From contig JAXGPL010000015.1 in assembly GCA_040766985.1 (NCBI GenBank), positions 1 through 63,823 of the forward strand: a DNA stretch of 63,823 nt, given 5' to 3'. The position numbers and the translations under genes were made by a program. Below, in pieces: positions 9,008-17,675 of this stretch; position 1 is the stretch's first letter; every line of letters begins with the position of its first letter. The notes beneath the pieces are model-generated. The model did no database searches, was not told where the DNA came from, and was given only the letters and a program-made list of their open reading frames with translations. Source of the DNA: JAXGPL01 sp040766985 (GTDB taxonomy: Bacteria > Bacillota > Sulfobacillia > JAUYEG01).

Positions 9008-10942
9008 GTGAGGAGCATCCAGAGGCTCTGGGCGGTCATTGGCATTATTGCATTGATCATGGCTATGTTACCCGGCGCAGTTCTTGCGTCGACGGAACAG
9101 ATCCTATTATTTGAGAGAGCCGAGAACGGGTCCTATACGGTAACCATCCCGAAGGGTGCCGGTGAACTCACCGTTGAGCTCTACGGTGGAGGCGGTGGCG
9201 GGGGTGGAGGCACAAATTGGTACTGGTCTGGGTGGCATGAGCACTCGGGCGGACACGGCGGCGGTGGCGGACACCTAACCGTAACCCGTTCGGTCTTGCC
9301 AACGGATTGGGAACAGGAACTCTCCATTACCGTGGGTAACGGCCGCTCAGGCGGCGATGGAGGAACGTACGATGGCGATAATGGCAGGGACGGGTATTCG
9401 TCTGTAGTAACCGGTCCTGGATTTTCGTACTCAGCTGCTGGTGGCGGTGGAGGCAAGGGAGCCGAACTGTTCGATAATGGGGCTCCTGGCACCAACGGCG
9501 GCGGGTACTTACCAGACCAGACACACGGGCAGGGTGGTGCCGGCGGCAATCCCGGTAAGGACGGGAAACCTGGTGACGACGGCTACGTCAAGATAACCTA
9601 CACCTTGGTCGAGTATCAGCTCTCCGTAAACACAGATGGCGAAGGCTTCGGCGACGTCCTGGTCTACGCGGACGACACTTATATCGGGTCTGATGGCGGC
9701 TACACGCTTACATATGGAACGGCCATCAAAGTGGTCGCAGCCCCTGAGTGGTGCTCGTACTTCGACGGGTGGCAAGGCGACTACCCCGAGGGAGAGCAAG
9801 ACAATCCCGAACTCGAGTTTGAGTTGACAGGAGACGTTAGTCTCACGGCATTGTTTGAGCTACTGACCTGCGATGTCGAGGTCGGTGCAACCGAAGGCGG
9901 AAGCGTCTACATCGACTATGAGGGTATGTTTGTACCGCGTGGGTTGGTTCTAGACGGAGAAGACGACTTCGAGTTCCTCGTCGGCCCCGGCGATTCGGAG
10001 GACGTCACGATCTACTGCTGCAACTCCTACTTCGTTCTCAAGGCTGTGCCGGAAGACGGCTGGCTCTTCAGCCACTGGGAACTCGAAGGCGACGTCTACC
10101 CGGCTTGCGAATATACGGTGCAGTCCGAAGTGTTCACGGCCGCGTATGAGGAGTCCGATCCCTTGACCGAGAACCCGGCAGCATTCGTCGTAGACTGCGG
10201 CGAAGGCGAAGGGGACTGCTCGGGCATGATCACCGCCGTTTTCGTCGAAGAGCCGGGCGGTGAAGGCTCCATCACGGTCAACGTCATCAAGTCAGACGGC
10301 GGCGACGTGGGCGGCATCGCGGTCTCGTTTGGCGGCGACCTGAGCGCGACGGTTCACACCAACTCCTCGGGTGTTGCCAAGGTCAACGGCCTCTGGGCCG
10401 GCGACTATACGGCTAACGCTTCAGCGGCCGACTACACCAGCAACGGTCCCAAGAGCGTTGAGCTGGAAGACGACGATTCGGATGAGTCGGTTACCATCAC
10501 CTTGACCCCCGTGCCGCCCGCGCCGCCCGAGCCGGGTCCCGGCGCTATCGAGGGCAAGGCTGAGGACGGCACCACGGCGGCAGGCCTTCCGGGCGTGCTT
10601 GTCCGGTTGCTCGACTCAACCGACACGATTATCGGAATCAAAATGACCGATGCGGCCGGCGAGTTTGGCTTCGACGGCCTTGAACCCGGCAGCTACACCG
10701 TGCGCGGGTCGCTCGACGGATACGGCGCAGACACTGAGGTCGCGGTCGTAGTCAACGACGCGACCACCGAGGTTGCGCTGCAGTTGGCGGCGGTCATCGT
10801 AGTCCCGCCGACCCCGCCCGCAGGCGAGCCGGTTGTCACACCTCCCGACCTTCCCAAGACGGGTGCAACTCTGACCGGGCTGCTGATCGTGAGCGGTCTG
10901 GCGCTGGGTGCGGGCGTCTTCGCGAAGCGGAGAGGTTTCTAG
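9008..10942 (+). CDS. LPKTG-anchored glycine-rich/Cna-B surface protein, copy 2
   Basis: Paralog of the preceding gene, 644 residues from the GTG at 9008 (AAGGAGGT at 8991-8998, 9-nt spacing). The longer in-frame ATG at 8939 sits inside the shared regulatory element and upstream of the likely -10, so it is rejected. Signal peptide about 1-27, then a distinct glycine-rich domain rich in GGGGGG runs (about 30-205). The InlB-like, two Cna-B-like and LPKTG segments are almost identical to copy 1, with small changes such as 'DMTDPAGDF' to 'KMTDAAGEF'. It is monocistronic with its own promoter element and terminator. Function probably matches copy 1; the differing N-domain may give a different ligand. 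Confidence 0.85.
   Translation: MRSIQRLWAVIGIIALIMAMLPGAVLASTEQILLFERAENGSYTVTIPKGAGELTVELYGGGGGGGGGTNWYWSGWHEHSGGHGGGGGHLTVTRSVLPTDWEQELSITVGNGRSGGDGGTYDGDNGRDGYSSVVTGPGFSYSAAGGGGGKGAELFDNGAPGTNGGGYLPDQTHGQGGAGGNPGKDGKPGDDGYVKITYTLVEYQLSVNTDGEGFGDVLVYADDTYIGSDGGYTLTYGTAIKVVAAPEWCSYFDGWQGDYPEGEQDNPELEFELTGDVSLTALFELLTCDVEVGATEGGSVYIDYEGMFVPRGLVLDGEDDFEFLVGPGDSEDVTIYCCNSYFVLKAVPEDGWLFSHWELEGDVYPACEYTVQSEVFTAAYEESDPLTENPAAFVVDCGEGEGDCSGMITAVFVEEPGGEGSITVNVIKSDGGDVGGIAVSFGGDLSATVHTNSSGVAKVNGLWAGDYTANASAADYTSNGPKSVELEDDDSDESVTITLTPVPPAPPEPGPGAIEGKAEDGTTAAGLPGVLVRLLDSTDTIIGIKMTDAAGEFGFDGLEPGSYTVRGSLDGYGADTEVAVVVNDATTEVALQLAAVIVVPPTPPAGEPVVTPPDLPKTGATLTGLLIVSGLALGAGVFAKRRGF
9632..10942 (+). repeat. 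1.3-kb near-identical direct repeat, copy B (copy A at 7471-8781)
   Basis: Second copy of the repeat described at 7471-8781, offset 2161. The 'GAIEGKAEDG' to LPKTG part is also shared, at lower identity, with the genes at 11146, 12797 and 17676. Confidence 0.85.
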
Positions 10943-10966
10943 AAACCAGACATAGCCCATCCCTGG

Positions 10967-11004
10967 AATCGGGTCCGGCCTGACCGCCGGGCCCGATTCT
11001 TCTT
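10967..11004 (+). terminator. Intrinsic terminator after copy 2
   Basis: AATCGGGTCCGGC pairs with GCCGGGCCCGATT (one G-T wobble) around a 6-nt loop and is followed by CTTCTT. It lies 24 nt after the stop. Confidence 0.75.
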
Positions 11005-11024
11005 GCACTTTAGTGCTACCCAGT

Positions 11025-11069
11025 ACTCCACCCAAGTGTGATGATTCCATCCAGGTTCTGCACTAGCGT
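11025..11069 (+). promoter_or_regulatory. Promoter region with a variant ACTCCACCCAAGTGTG element
   Basis: ACTCCACCCAAGTGTG at 11025 matches the 6714 element at 13 of 16 positions. TAGCGT at 11064-11069 lies at the same 39-nt spacing. A TTTAGTGCTA half-site is at 11010-11019. The leader to the ATG at 11146 is longer than in the paralogs. Confidence 0.45.
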
Positions 11070-11145
11070 AGATAATGCTTCCAGTTGTAAGGAGTCACGC
11101 AACTGCTTCCGGAGCAGCACCCCAGCATTCATAAGGAGGGACAGC

Positions 11146-12615
11146 ATGTCAAAGAAACGGGTTTTCGCGTCCTTATTGATTGCGGCAATCCTGGTGACAC
11201 TCATGGCGCCCGCCGCAAGCGCCGGTGGATATGTGTTTCCGAGCACTAATGACCTGAACCGGGATCAGATGACCCCGGGGCACATCGGCAAGCTCACTCC
11301 CCATGTCAATTTGGTTGACGCCGGGATGGGTTGGGTCGAGCTTGAGTTTGTAGGGGGCTATGTTGGCGGAGCCTGGTTCGAATACCGCATCGACGGCAAT
11401 ATTGCGGGGAGCGCGCTGCACCCGGTCGTGATGGGGGACCTCATCCACCCGACGGTATCTACACCGGCCAACGCAAAGGTGTACCGCACCTTCGAAGCCT
11501 GCCAGAAGGTCGAAGTCCGTCTCTGCCTCGGAGCCGAGCGCGACTGGGACTTCGACTGGACCACGTTCAATACCGAAGGCCCCAAGCTCTGCGAGCTGAA
11601 TGTGGAGGCAGTCGGGAAGGGCACGGTCAACGTCGACGCCCGCGGGTTCTTCTCCCCGCCCGAGAGCTTTACCATCGAGTGCTGCCCCTGGAGTGGCGAT
11701 GAAGGTGAGTACCTCTCGCCATGGGTCATCTTTGAAGCAGACGCCGCTCCAGGCTGGGAGTTTGTCAAGTGGGAGATCTGCCCGTCAGGCGCCGGTCTTC
11801 GCCAAGAGAAACTTCTGACCCTCATGGGGCTTGACGACGGCCCGGAGTCCTGTTTTGAAACAACCGATCCGGAGTTCACCTTCTACTTCTTCTGCGAGCA
11901 CGAATCCTATACGGCCACCGCCTACTTCAGAGAACTCGGCAGCTTCACCGTCGAGGTCGTCAAGACAGACGGCGGCGATGTTTCCTCGATCCCGGTCACA
12001 ATCTCCGGCGATCTTGAGGCGACCCTTAACACGGGCACCGCAGGACAGGTCAAGATGGGTAGCCCGGGAGCCGGCACCTATGTAGTCGACGCCTCGGCGA
12101 CCGGCTACACAAGCAACGGTCCCAAGACCGTTACCCTGGATGATGACACCTCTGACGAGTCGGTTACCATCACCTTGACCCCCGTGCCGCCCGCGCCCCC
12201 CGAACCGGGTCCCGGTGCTATTGAGGGCAAGGCTGAGGACGGCACCACGGCTGCAGGCCTTCCGGGCGTGCTCGTGCGGCTGCTCGACTCGACCGACACG
12301 ATTATCGGAATCAAAATGACCGATGCGGCCGGTGAGTTTGGCTTCGAAGGCCTTGAGCCCGGGGACTACACCGTGCGCGGATCGCTCGACGGATACGGCG
12401 CAGACACCGAGGTCGCGGTCGTAGTCAACGACGCGACCACCGAGGTTGCGCTGCAGTTGGCGGCGGTCATCGTGGTCCCGCCGACCCCGCCCGCAGGCGA
12501 GCCGGTTGTCACACCTCCCGACCTTCCCAAGACCGGGCCGCAACCCTGACCGGGCTGCTGATCGTGAGCGGTCTGGCGCTGGGCGCGAGGTGTCTTTGCG
12601 AAGCGGAGGTTTCTA
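11146..12615 (+). CDS. LPKTG surface protein with Cna-B-like domains, 3' end frame-disrupted
   Basis: ATG at 11146 with AAGGAGG (11133-11139, 6-nt spacing). The upstream in-frame ATG at 11038 overlaps the promoter and is rejected. Signal peptide about 1-25. A unique N-domain of about 125 residues follows, then an InlB-like Cys-containing segment ('IECCPWSG'), two Cna-B-like domains and LPKTG. The open frame stops at 12549 directly after 'LPKTG'. Alignment with copies 1 and 2 shows extra bases around 12536-12541 and 12591 and missing bases near 12607, so the hydrophobic tail is out of frame. The likely intended stop is near 12613-12627. A genuine defect would leave the protein secreted but unanchored. 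Confidence 0.75.
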
Positions 12616-12639
12616 GTAACCAGGTAACCGCAAACCAAG

Positions 12640-12667
12640 GTGGGCCCGGCCATATGGCCGGGCCCAC
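12640..12667 (+). terminator. Strong hairpin after the 11146 gene
   Basis: GTGGGCCCGGCC and its perfect complement GGCCGGGCCCAC surround an ATAT loop (12-bp stem). No T-run follows. It lies where the terminators of the paralogs lie. Confidence 0.65.
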
Positions 12668-12733
12668 TGCCGCTTGACGTCCCGTGTTAGCTCCTTCCGC
12701 CCCCCGGGCAGGGGACCAGAGTGTGACTATCAA

Positions 12734-12748
12734 ACTACCCCAAGGTAG
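12734..12748 (+). promoter_or_regulatory. ACTACCCCAAGGTAG element
   Basis: CTACC-CCAA-GGTAG is an inverted repeat matching the elements upstream of the other LPxTG genes. It is closer to the start codon (about 63 nt) than in the paralogs, and no -10-like box is seen at the usual 39-nt position. Confidence 0.4.
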
Positions 12749-12796
12749 CTTCTGCCTGTGTAGGCCTTGGACCCATGTCTCAGGGAGGGTTTCATC

Positions 12797-14117
12797 TTGA
12801 AGAGCACCAGCAAGCTTTGGATATTGGCTGCCGTTGCGGTACTCACTATTGTGCTGTTGTCCCCCGCCGCCCTGGCGCAGGCCAAGTTGCCGAGCCCCTA
12901 CGGGCGGTCTGCCCCCGGCACGGTCGAGTTTGTGATCCCGGATGGGGTCACTTCCGTTACAGTCGAGGTCTACGGGGCCGGAGGCGGCGGTGCGGGAGGA
13001 GGCGGCGGCTACTTAGGTAACCCGGAATCGCCGATTTTCTTTGGCGGTCCTGGCGGCGCCGGTGGGAGCGGTGGCTATGTCAGCGTAACGCAACAGGTCA
13101 GTCGCACTGAATGGGGGCAGGTACTTACCGTCTCGGTTGGCCAGGGTGGGGTCGGCGGGAGTGGAGGGTGGTTTGAGTGGGGCGAGTTTATTCCGATGTG
13201 GCACCCCCCCTCAGCGGGCACTGGCGGTGGGCAATCCTCGGTCAGTGGCCCTGACTGGACCGTTGTTGCGCAGGGTGGAGCGGGAGGGCTTCTCAACGAG
13301 GTTCCCGGCGCTGATGGCGAAGGGTATTATGAGGGGCAGCCCGGTGGCCTTGGCGGTGCCGGCGGGGATATCGGTTGGGACGGGCTGCCTGGTGGCCACG
13401 GCTATGTCAAGATCACGTACACCACACGCGCCTACGGCGGCGGCTCGTTAACGGTCAAGCTGGTCAAGACTGACGGCGCCGATGTGGACCAATTCGGTGT
13501 CGGTTAGTGGAGCGCTGTCGGGGGCAATCCATACCAACTCGGCCGGCGTTGCCAAGCTCAGCGGCCTCTGGGCCGGCGCCTACACGGTCAACGCATCGAC
13601 CGGCGGATATACGAGCAATGGGCCAAAGAGCGTTGTTCTTCGCGGTAACACCTCCAACGAGTCTGTGACGATTACCTTGACTCCCGTTCCGCCCGATCCC
13701 CCTGAGCCGGGTCCTGGCGCGATCGAGGGCAAGGTTGTGGGTGGGACGACGGCCGCAACGCTTCCTGGGGTGCTCGTCAGGCTGCTTGACTCAACAGACA
13801 CGATCATTGGCCTGGACGCGACTGATCCGGCCGGCGAGTTTTCGTTCGCAGGGCTTGAGCCAGGATCGTACGGGCTTCGCGGCTCTCTGGACGGCTACGG
13901 CACGGGCACTGTGGTCGCGGCCGTTGTTAATGACATCACGACAGAGGTTACGCTTCAGCTCCCCGCAGTCACATTGGTTCCGCCTGCTCCCCCGGCGACC
14001 GAGCCCGTTGTGACGCCTCCGGATCTTCCCAAGACCGGGGCTGCCCTGGCGGGGATGCTGGTCGTGAGCGGTCTTGCAGTAAGCGCAGGTGTCCTCGTAA
14101 AGCGCAGGGGTTCTTAG
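12797..14117 (+). CDS. LPKTG-anchored glycine-rich surface protein, one frameshift
   Basis: TTG start at 12797 with AGGGAGG (12782-12788, 8-nt spacing). About 439 residues after repair. Signal peptide about 1-30, then a glycine-rich beta domain ('GTVEFVIPDGVTSVTVEVYG', about 35-215). One Cna-B-like domain follows, a second of the 'GAIEGKVVGG' type, a PPAPP linker, LPKTG and a KRRG tail. The frame breaks in the first Cna-B domain. Removing one G from the GG at 13496-13497 joins 'TDGADVDQF' to 'VSVSGALSGA' and restores the family pattern. It ends 3 nt into the convergent HD-GYP gene. A single homopolymer error is the simplest explanation. Confidence 0.8.
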
Positions 14118-15250
14118 AAACCATCCCCGGGGGGGGGCCCGGATAAGGTGCCCGGGCCCGCCTCCAGCCGCAGAGCCTCCGGCATGGCCTCCATGTCGAC
14201 GATGTCCGCGACCTCAAACTCAGGATGTTTGAGCAAGGAGAGTTCCCACGGCCTGGCAAGCGGCTCGCCGTCCATGTCAGTGAATACTGTGACCTGCGGT
14301 TTCCATGGCGCAGCCTTATAGCAGTGCCGCACGATCGCCAGCTCACCCGTCGCCAGCCGCACTGTACAAGCTTCAGGATACGGCGCTACCTGGTCGGCAA
14401 GTGCCTCGGCACCGCGGTCCCAGAGGCGCCCCCGCTCAAAGGTTCTCAGCATCATGATGCACTCCACAGGGGCCATCGCCGGCCGGTACGGCCTATCACT
14501 GCTGACTGCATCGTACAGGTCCGCTACAGCCACGATTCGTGCGAAGAGGGTGGTCTGGTTTCCAGTTAGTCCGCCCGGGTAGCCGCTCCCGTCGCTTCGT
14601 TCGTGGTGGTGGAGCAGCACGGGCGGCACCCTGGTATCGAGCCGCGGGTGGGAGGCCAGAAGATCATAGCCCAGTTGGGTATGCTGTTTGACCTGCTCAA
14701 ACTCCTCGGGCGTGAGCGGGCCCTGCTTGTCTAGCACCTTGCGATCGAGGAAAACCCTCCCGAGGTCATGAAGAATGGCTGCTGTAGCGAGCGCGGTCAG
14801 GTCAGTTCGTGAGAAACCCATCGCCCGGCCGATCAGCGTCGAGAGCATACAGACGTTGACGGAGTGGGCGTGGGTGTAGGCGTCGTGGGCACGAATGTCG
14901 GTAAGGCCGAGCAGGACGTGGTGGTTGTCCTCGACGCGGCGCACGATCTGGGCCACGAAGGGGTGAATGGGTGCTATGTCAACGTTGCCCTTCTGGATAC
15001 CGGAAAGCACTTGCGCCATGGCAAGCGCGGCACGCGTACGTAGTTCGGGCGTGAGGATGTCCCGCGGCCGCACGTCGCGGAAACGCGCCGGCTGCACGTC
15101 GACCGCCCTCACGCCAAGGTCCCGCAGTCGTCTGATGTAAGACTCCCTCAACCGCATTCCCGCCGTCAGGAGTACCGCGCCGTTCTGGTTGTAGACGTTT
15201 CCCGCGAGGTGGTAGCCAGGCTGGAGTTCTTCGAGAGCGACCCTCGGCAA
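14114..15250 (-). CDS. HD-GYP domain protein (cyclic-di-GMP phosphodiesterase family), copy 1
   Basis: 378 residues from a TTG at 15250 with AAGGAGG 7 nt upstream. The N-terminal segment (about 1-50, 'GNVYNQNGAVLLTAGMRL') is common in Bacillota HD-GYP proteins. The HD-GYP domain (about 115-290) carries HAHSVNV, ILHDLG, HHHERSDG and GSGYPGGL, so metal ligands and the GYP loop are present. HD-GYP enzymes hydrolyse cyclic di-GMP; no receiver or membrane domain is attached, so the input signal is unknown. Its stop overlaps the stop of the convergent LPKTG gene by 2-3 nt. A close paralog lies 750 bp away. Position among surface-protein genes suggests a link between c-di-GMP and surface expression (inference). 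Confidence 0.9.
   Translation of the reverse strand: MPRVALEELQPGYHLAGNVYNQNGAVLLTAGMRLRESYIRRLRDLGVRAVDVQPARFRDVRPRDILTPELRTRAALAMAQVLSGIQKGNVDIAPIHPFVAQIVRRVEDNHHVLLGLTDIRAHDAYTHAHSVNVCMLSTLIGRAMGFSRTDLTALATAAILHDLGRVFLDRKVLDKQGPLTPEEFEQVKQHTQLGYDLLASHPRLDTRVPPVLLHHHERSDGSGYPGGLTGNQTTLFARIVAVADLYDAVSSDRPYRPAMAPVECIMMLRTFERGRLWDRGAEALADQVAPYPEACTVRLATGELAIVRHCYKAAPWKPQVTVFTDMDGEPLARPWELSLLKHPEFEVADIVDMEAMPEALRLEAGPGTLSGPPPGDGF
14135..14159. terminator. Hairpin at the convergent junction
   Basis: GGGCCCGG pairs with CCGGGCCC around 9 nt and lies 18 nt after the plus-strand LPKTG stop, inside the 3' end of the HD-GYP gene. No T-run follows. Role as terminator is inferred from position. Confidence 0.4.
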
Positions 15251-15468
15251 ACGGTTTCCTCCTTCGCGGCGAAGTACCGGCTATAGAGGGCATCGGGCAC
15301 GAACGCTCCGCCCTGAACGAGGGACCGCAAACTCGCGCGCCAGGGACTAGCACTTGCTGATTACCGCGAAATGGTCCCAAAGCACCATCCCACAATACAC
15401 GGAGGTGTATGGGGAACGGGCCCAAACCCCGGTATTGTAGTGTCGAGGACAGGGGAGGAGGGAGCAGT

Positions 15469-15996
15469 GTGCACCAGCGGTACGGTGTTACACTCCTCGT
15501 AGCAGTGCTGATTGCGGTATGCTGTTTGGCTGCTCTCGCGTTCGCCGCCTCCATGGCCCAGGCGGCTCCCAGGCCCGAGGTTGTCTACGGCACGATCACC
15601 AACGGCGAAACCGGCAGTCCCATCGTCGACGCCTCCGTTGAACTGCTCGACGGCGCCGACGGCAGACCTGTGGACGGGCCCGTCAAGTCAGACAAGCGGG
15701 GCGGTTTCAGCCTTAAGGCCCCGCGGCCCGGGGAGTACGTGGTTTCCGTCAAGCACGATGCCTACGAGCCCTTGACGAAGCAGGTGCCGGTGGGGTTGGA
15801 CCCGCTGCCGGAGCTTGCCCTTGAGCTCAATGGGATCCACGTTATTGATGTCCCGCCGGATCCTCCCGCCACCGGGGAGACATCAGAAGGATCACTCCTC
15901 GCTACCCTCTTGGGAACGGTGCTCTCGGCCCTCGCGGTCGGTTTGCTGTTGATTGTCGGGGCGGCCAAGTCCAGGGACCTTCGGATGCACAACTAG
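15469..15996 (+). CDS. Small secreted membrane-anchored Cna-B-like protein
   Basis: 175 residues from the GTG at 15469, chosen because AGGAGG (15456-15461) lies 7 nt upstream. An earlier in-frame ATG at 15409 would add 20 polar residues before the signal sequence. Signal peptide about 1-33 ('LLVAVLIAVCCLAALAFAAS'). One carboxypeptidase-regulatory/Cna-B-like domain follows (about 35-120, 'GTITNGETGSPIVDASVELL'), then a Pro-rich linker and a C-terminal transmembrane helix with a short basic tail. There is no LPxTG; 'PPATGETSEG' sits where a sorting signal would be, so it is probably membrane-anchored. It lies between the two HD-GYP genes and could be a sensor or partner; that is speculative. 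Confidence 0.75.
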   Translation: MHQRYGVTLLVAVLIAVCCLAALAFAASMAQAAPRPEVVYGTITNGETGSPIVDASVELLDGADGRPVDGPVKSDKRGGFSLKAPRPGEYVVSVKHDAYEPLTKQVPVGLDPLPELALELNGIHVIDVPPDPPATGETSEGSLLATLLGTVLSALAVGLLLIVGAAKSRDLRMHN

Positions 15997-15997
15997 G

Positions 15998-17128
15998 TCA
16001 GCAGGCGCCGGCCGCCGACGCTACCGGCATCTCGTAGTCCTCCAGGCTCAGCATCTGCGACAGCCTGTCCATGCTCACGATATCCTCCACCGATAGGTTC
16101 GGGCTGCGCAGCAGTTCCACCATTCTGGGCAGCGGCCACGGTTGGCCTCTGGCATCGGCAAACACCGTGATCTGGGGACGGTAGGGGGCCGAAGGATAGC
16201 ACAGGTTGACGACTGCGAGTTCACCGGTGTTCAAACGTACGGTGCAGGCTTCGGGGTATGGCGCCACGCATGATGTCAGCGCCTCGACCGCCTGGCGCCA
16301 GAGCCTCCCGGATTCGTCCTTGGTGAGAAGCCGTATACAATCGACTGGCGAAAGGGCGGCGCGGTAGGGCCGGTCGCTGCTCACGGCATCGTAAACATCT
16401 GCGACCGCGGTAATCCGAGCGAACAGGCTAATGGCGCTCCCCTTTAGCCCCTCCGGATAGCCGTTCCCGTCGCACCGTTCGTGATGCTGCTGGATGACAA
16501 GGGCGGCCCTTTCGCCGATCTGCGGGTGAGCTACAAGCGCGGCATAGCCGTCTTGCGCGTGGTGCTTTACGATCTCAAACTCCTCGCCAGACAGAGGGCC
16601 GCGCTTATTGAGAATCTTCGTGTCGATGAAGACCTTGCCCAAGTCGTGGAGGATCGCTCCCGTGGCCAGTTCGGTCAGGTCGGTGCGGGCAAGGCGCAGA
16701 CACTTGCCGATCATGGCCGCCAACATGCATACATTGACCGAATGGGCGTGGGTATAGGCATCATGCGCCCTGATGTCGGTCAGACCAAGCATCACATCGT
16801 GATTCTGCAGAACGCGGTCCACAATGCGGTGGACGAACGGCATGACGGGCTCGGGATTGGGATTGCCCTGTTTGACGGTTGCGAGGACTTGGGCCACTGC
16901 CATAGCGGATTGGCTGCGTAACTCGGGGCCCAGAATGTCGCGGGGGCGCACGTGTTTGAGGGCCGGCGGCTGCACGTCGACCGCGCGCACTCCCAACTCC
17001 TGGAGCCGCCTGATGTAGCTCTCCTTGAGTCGCATCCCCGCGGTGAGCAGGATCAGCCCGTTCTGGTTATAGACGTTGCCCGACAGGTACCAGCCAGGCG
17101 TGAGTTCGTCAACCACGACACGTGGCAA
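15998..17128 (-). CDS. HD-GYP domain protein (cyclic-di-GMP phosphodiesterase family), copy 2
   Basis: 376 residues from a TTG at 17128 with GGGAGGG about 9 nt upstream. It is collinear with the 14114-15250 gene over its whole length and has HAHSVNV, ILHDLGKVF, QHHERCDG and GNGYPEGL. The catalytic HD, the third-metal-type residues and the GYP loop are intact. The N-terminal segment is nearly the same as in copy 1, while the C-terminal 90 residues diverge more. It is convergent with the small Cna-B-like gene, with 1 nt between stops. Two near-identical stand-alone HD-GYP enzymes so close together suggest duplication with the surface-protein modules. Confidence 0.9.
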   Translation of the reverse strand: MPRVVVDELTPGWYLSGNVYNQNGLILLTAGMRLKESYIRRLQELGVRAVDVQPPALKHVRPRDILGPELRSQSAMAVAQVLATVKQGNPNPEPVMPFVHRIVDRVLQNHDVMLGLTDIRAHDAYTHAHSVNVCMLAAMIGKCLRLARTDLTELATGAILHDLGKVFIDTKILNKRGPLSGEEFEIVKHHAQDGYAALVAHPQIGERAALVIQQHHERCDGNGYPEGLKGSAISLFARITAVADVYDAVSSDRPYRAALSPVDCIRLLTKDESGRLWRQAVEALTSCVAPYPEACTVRLNTGELAVVNLCYPSAPYRPQITVFADARGQPWPLPRMVELLRSPNLSVEDIVSMDRLSQMLSLEDYEMPVASAAGAC

Positions 17129-17675
17129 GGCTCATGACCCTCCCAATGCAGCGGCGGTTACTTACTGCATCGGCAATTGTGTCCGAAGTCTGAACACTTC
17201 TCCGTGAATAAGCCTGTGCGCGCGGTCCCGTGGCCCCCGCTTGAGCTAGAATCGGCTGTGACGATTCGACAGCGATCTTCCCCAATGGCCCGTCTCTCTG
17301 CGGATACCCCGGGTATACGCCACGCAGTAAATGGGCAATTACCCTGCAGGGGACTCATTCCTGGCCTGTCCCTTCATAGTCTCAGGCTGGGAACCCAATT
17401 CGCCGGGAAGTGGAGGGTCGTGCAGCGTGCAGAGGTCGCGAAGTCTGGCGCTGATATCTGCGGGTGGTCCGGGCTGTAGTGATAGATCCTATCGCATGCG
17501 CGCGCGGCTTGGTTTCCATGTATTGACATCCGGCGGCGTCCATCCCTCCTCCTGCTTTGGGGATACCCCTTTGGAGTCATAACAGAGTAGTCCTTAGTGG
17601 GCTGTGCTAATCGCCTGCCCATCGTACGCTCAAGATACTGAATCCATACTCAAAGAGAATGGAGGTTAGAGAAGA
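17129..17675. other. 547-bp intergenic region, no gene seen
   Basis: No credible coding frame was found. It carries the divergent upstream regions of the HD-GYP gene (minus) and the 17676 LPKTG gene (plus). The only feature I can support is the promoter-like element at 17586-17630. I looked for a cyclic-di-GMP riboswitch because of the neighbours and could not find its conserved core. Confidence 0.5.
17586..17630 (+). promoter_or_regulatory. Promoter region with a diverged ACTACCCC-type element and TACGCT box
   Basis: AGTAGTCCTTAGTGGG at 17586 is a weaker match to the shared element (11 of 16 with the 6714 copy). TACGCTCAAG at 17625 is identical to the 8963 copy, again at 39-nt spacing. The start codon lies 46 nt downstream. 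Confidence 0.45.

Noticed and set aside
17129..17675. Possible cyclic-di-GMP riboswitch beside the HD-GYP gene
   Set aside because: The conserved GEMM core and tetraloop-receptor sequences could not be found; only loosely similar words (CCACGCAG) occur.
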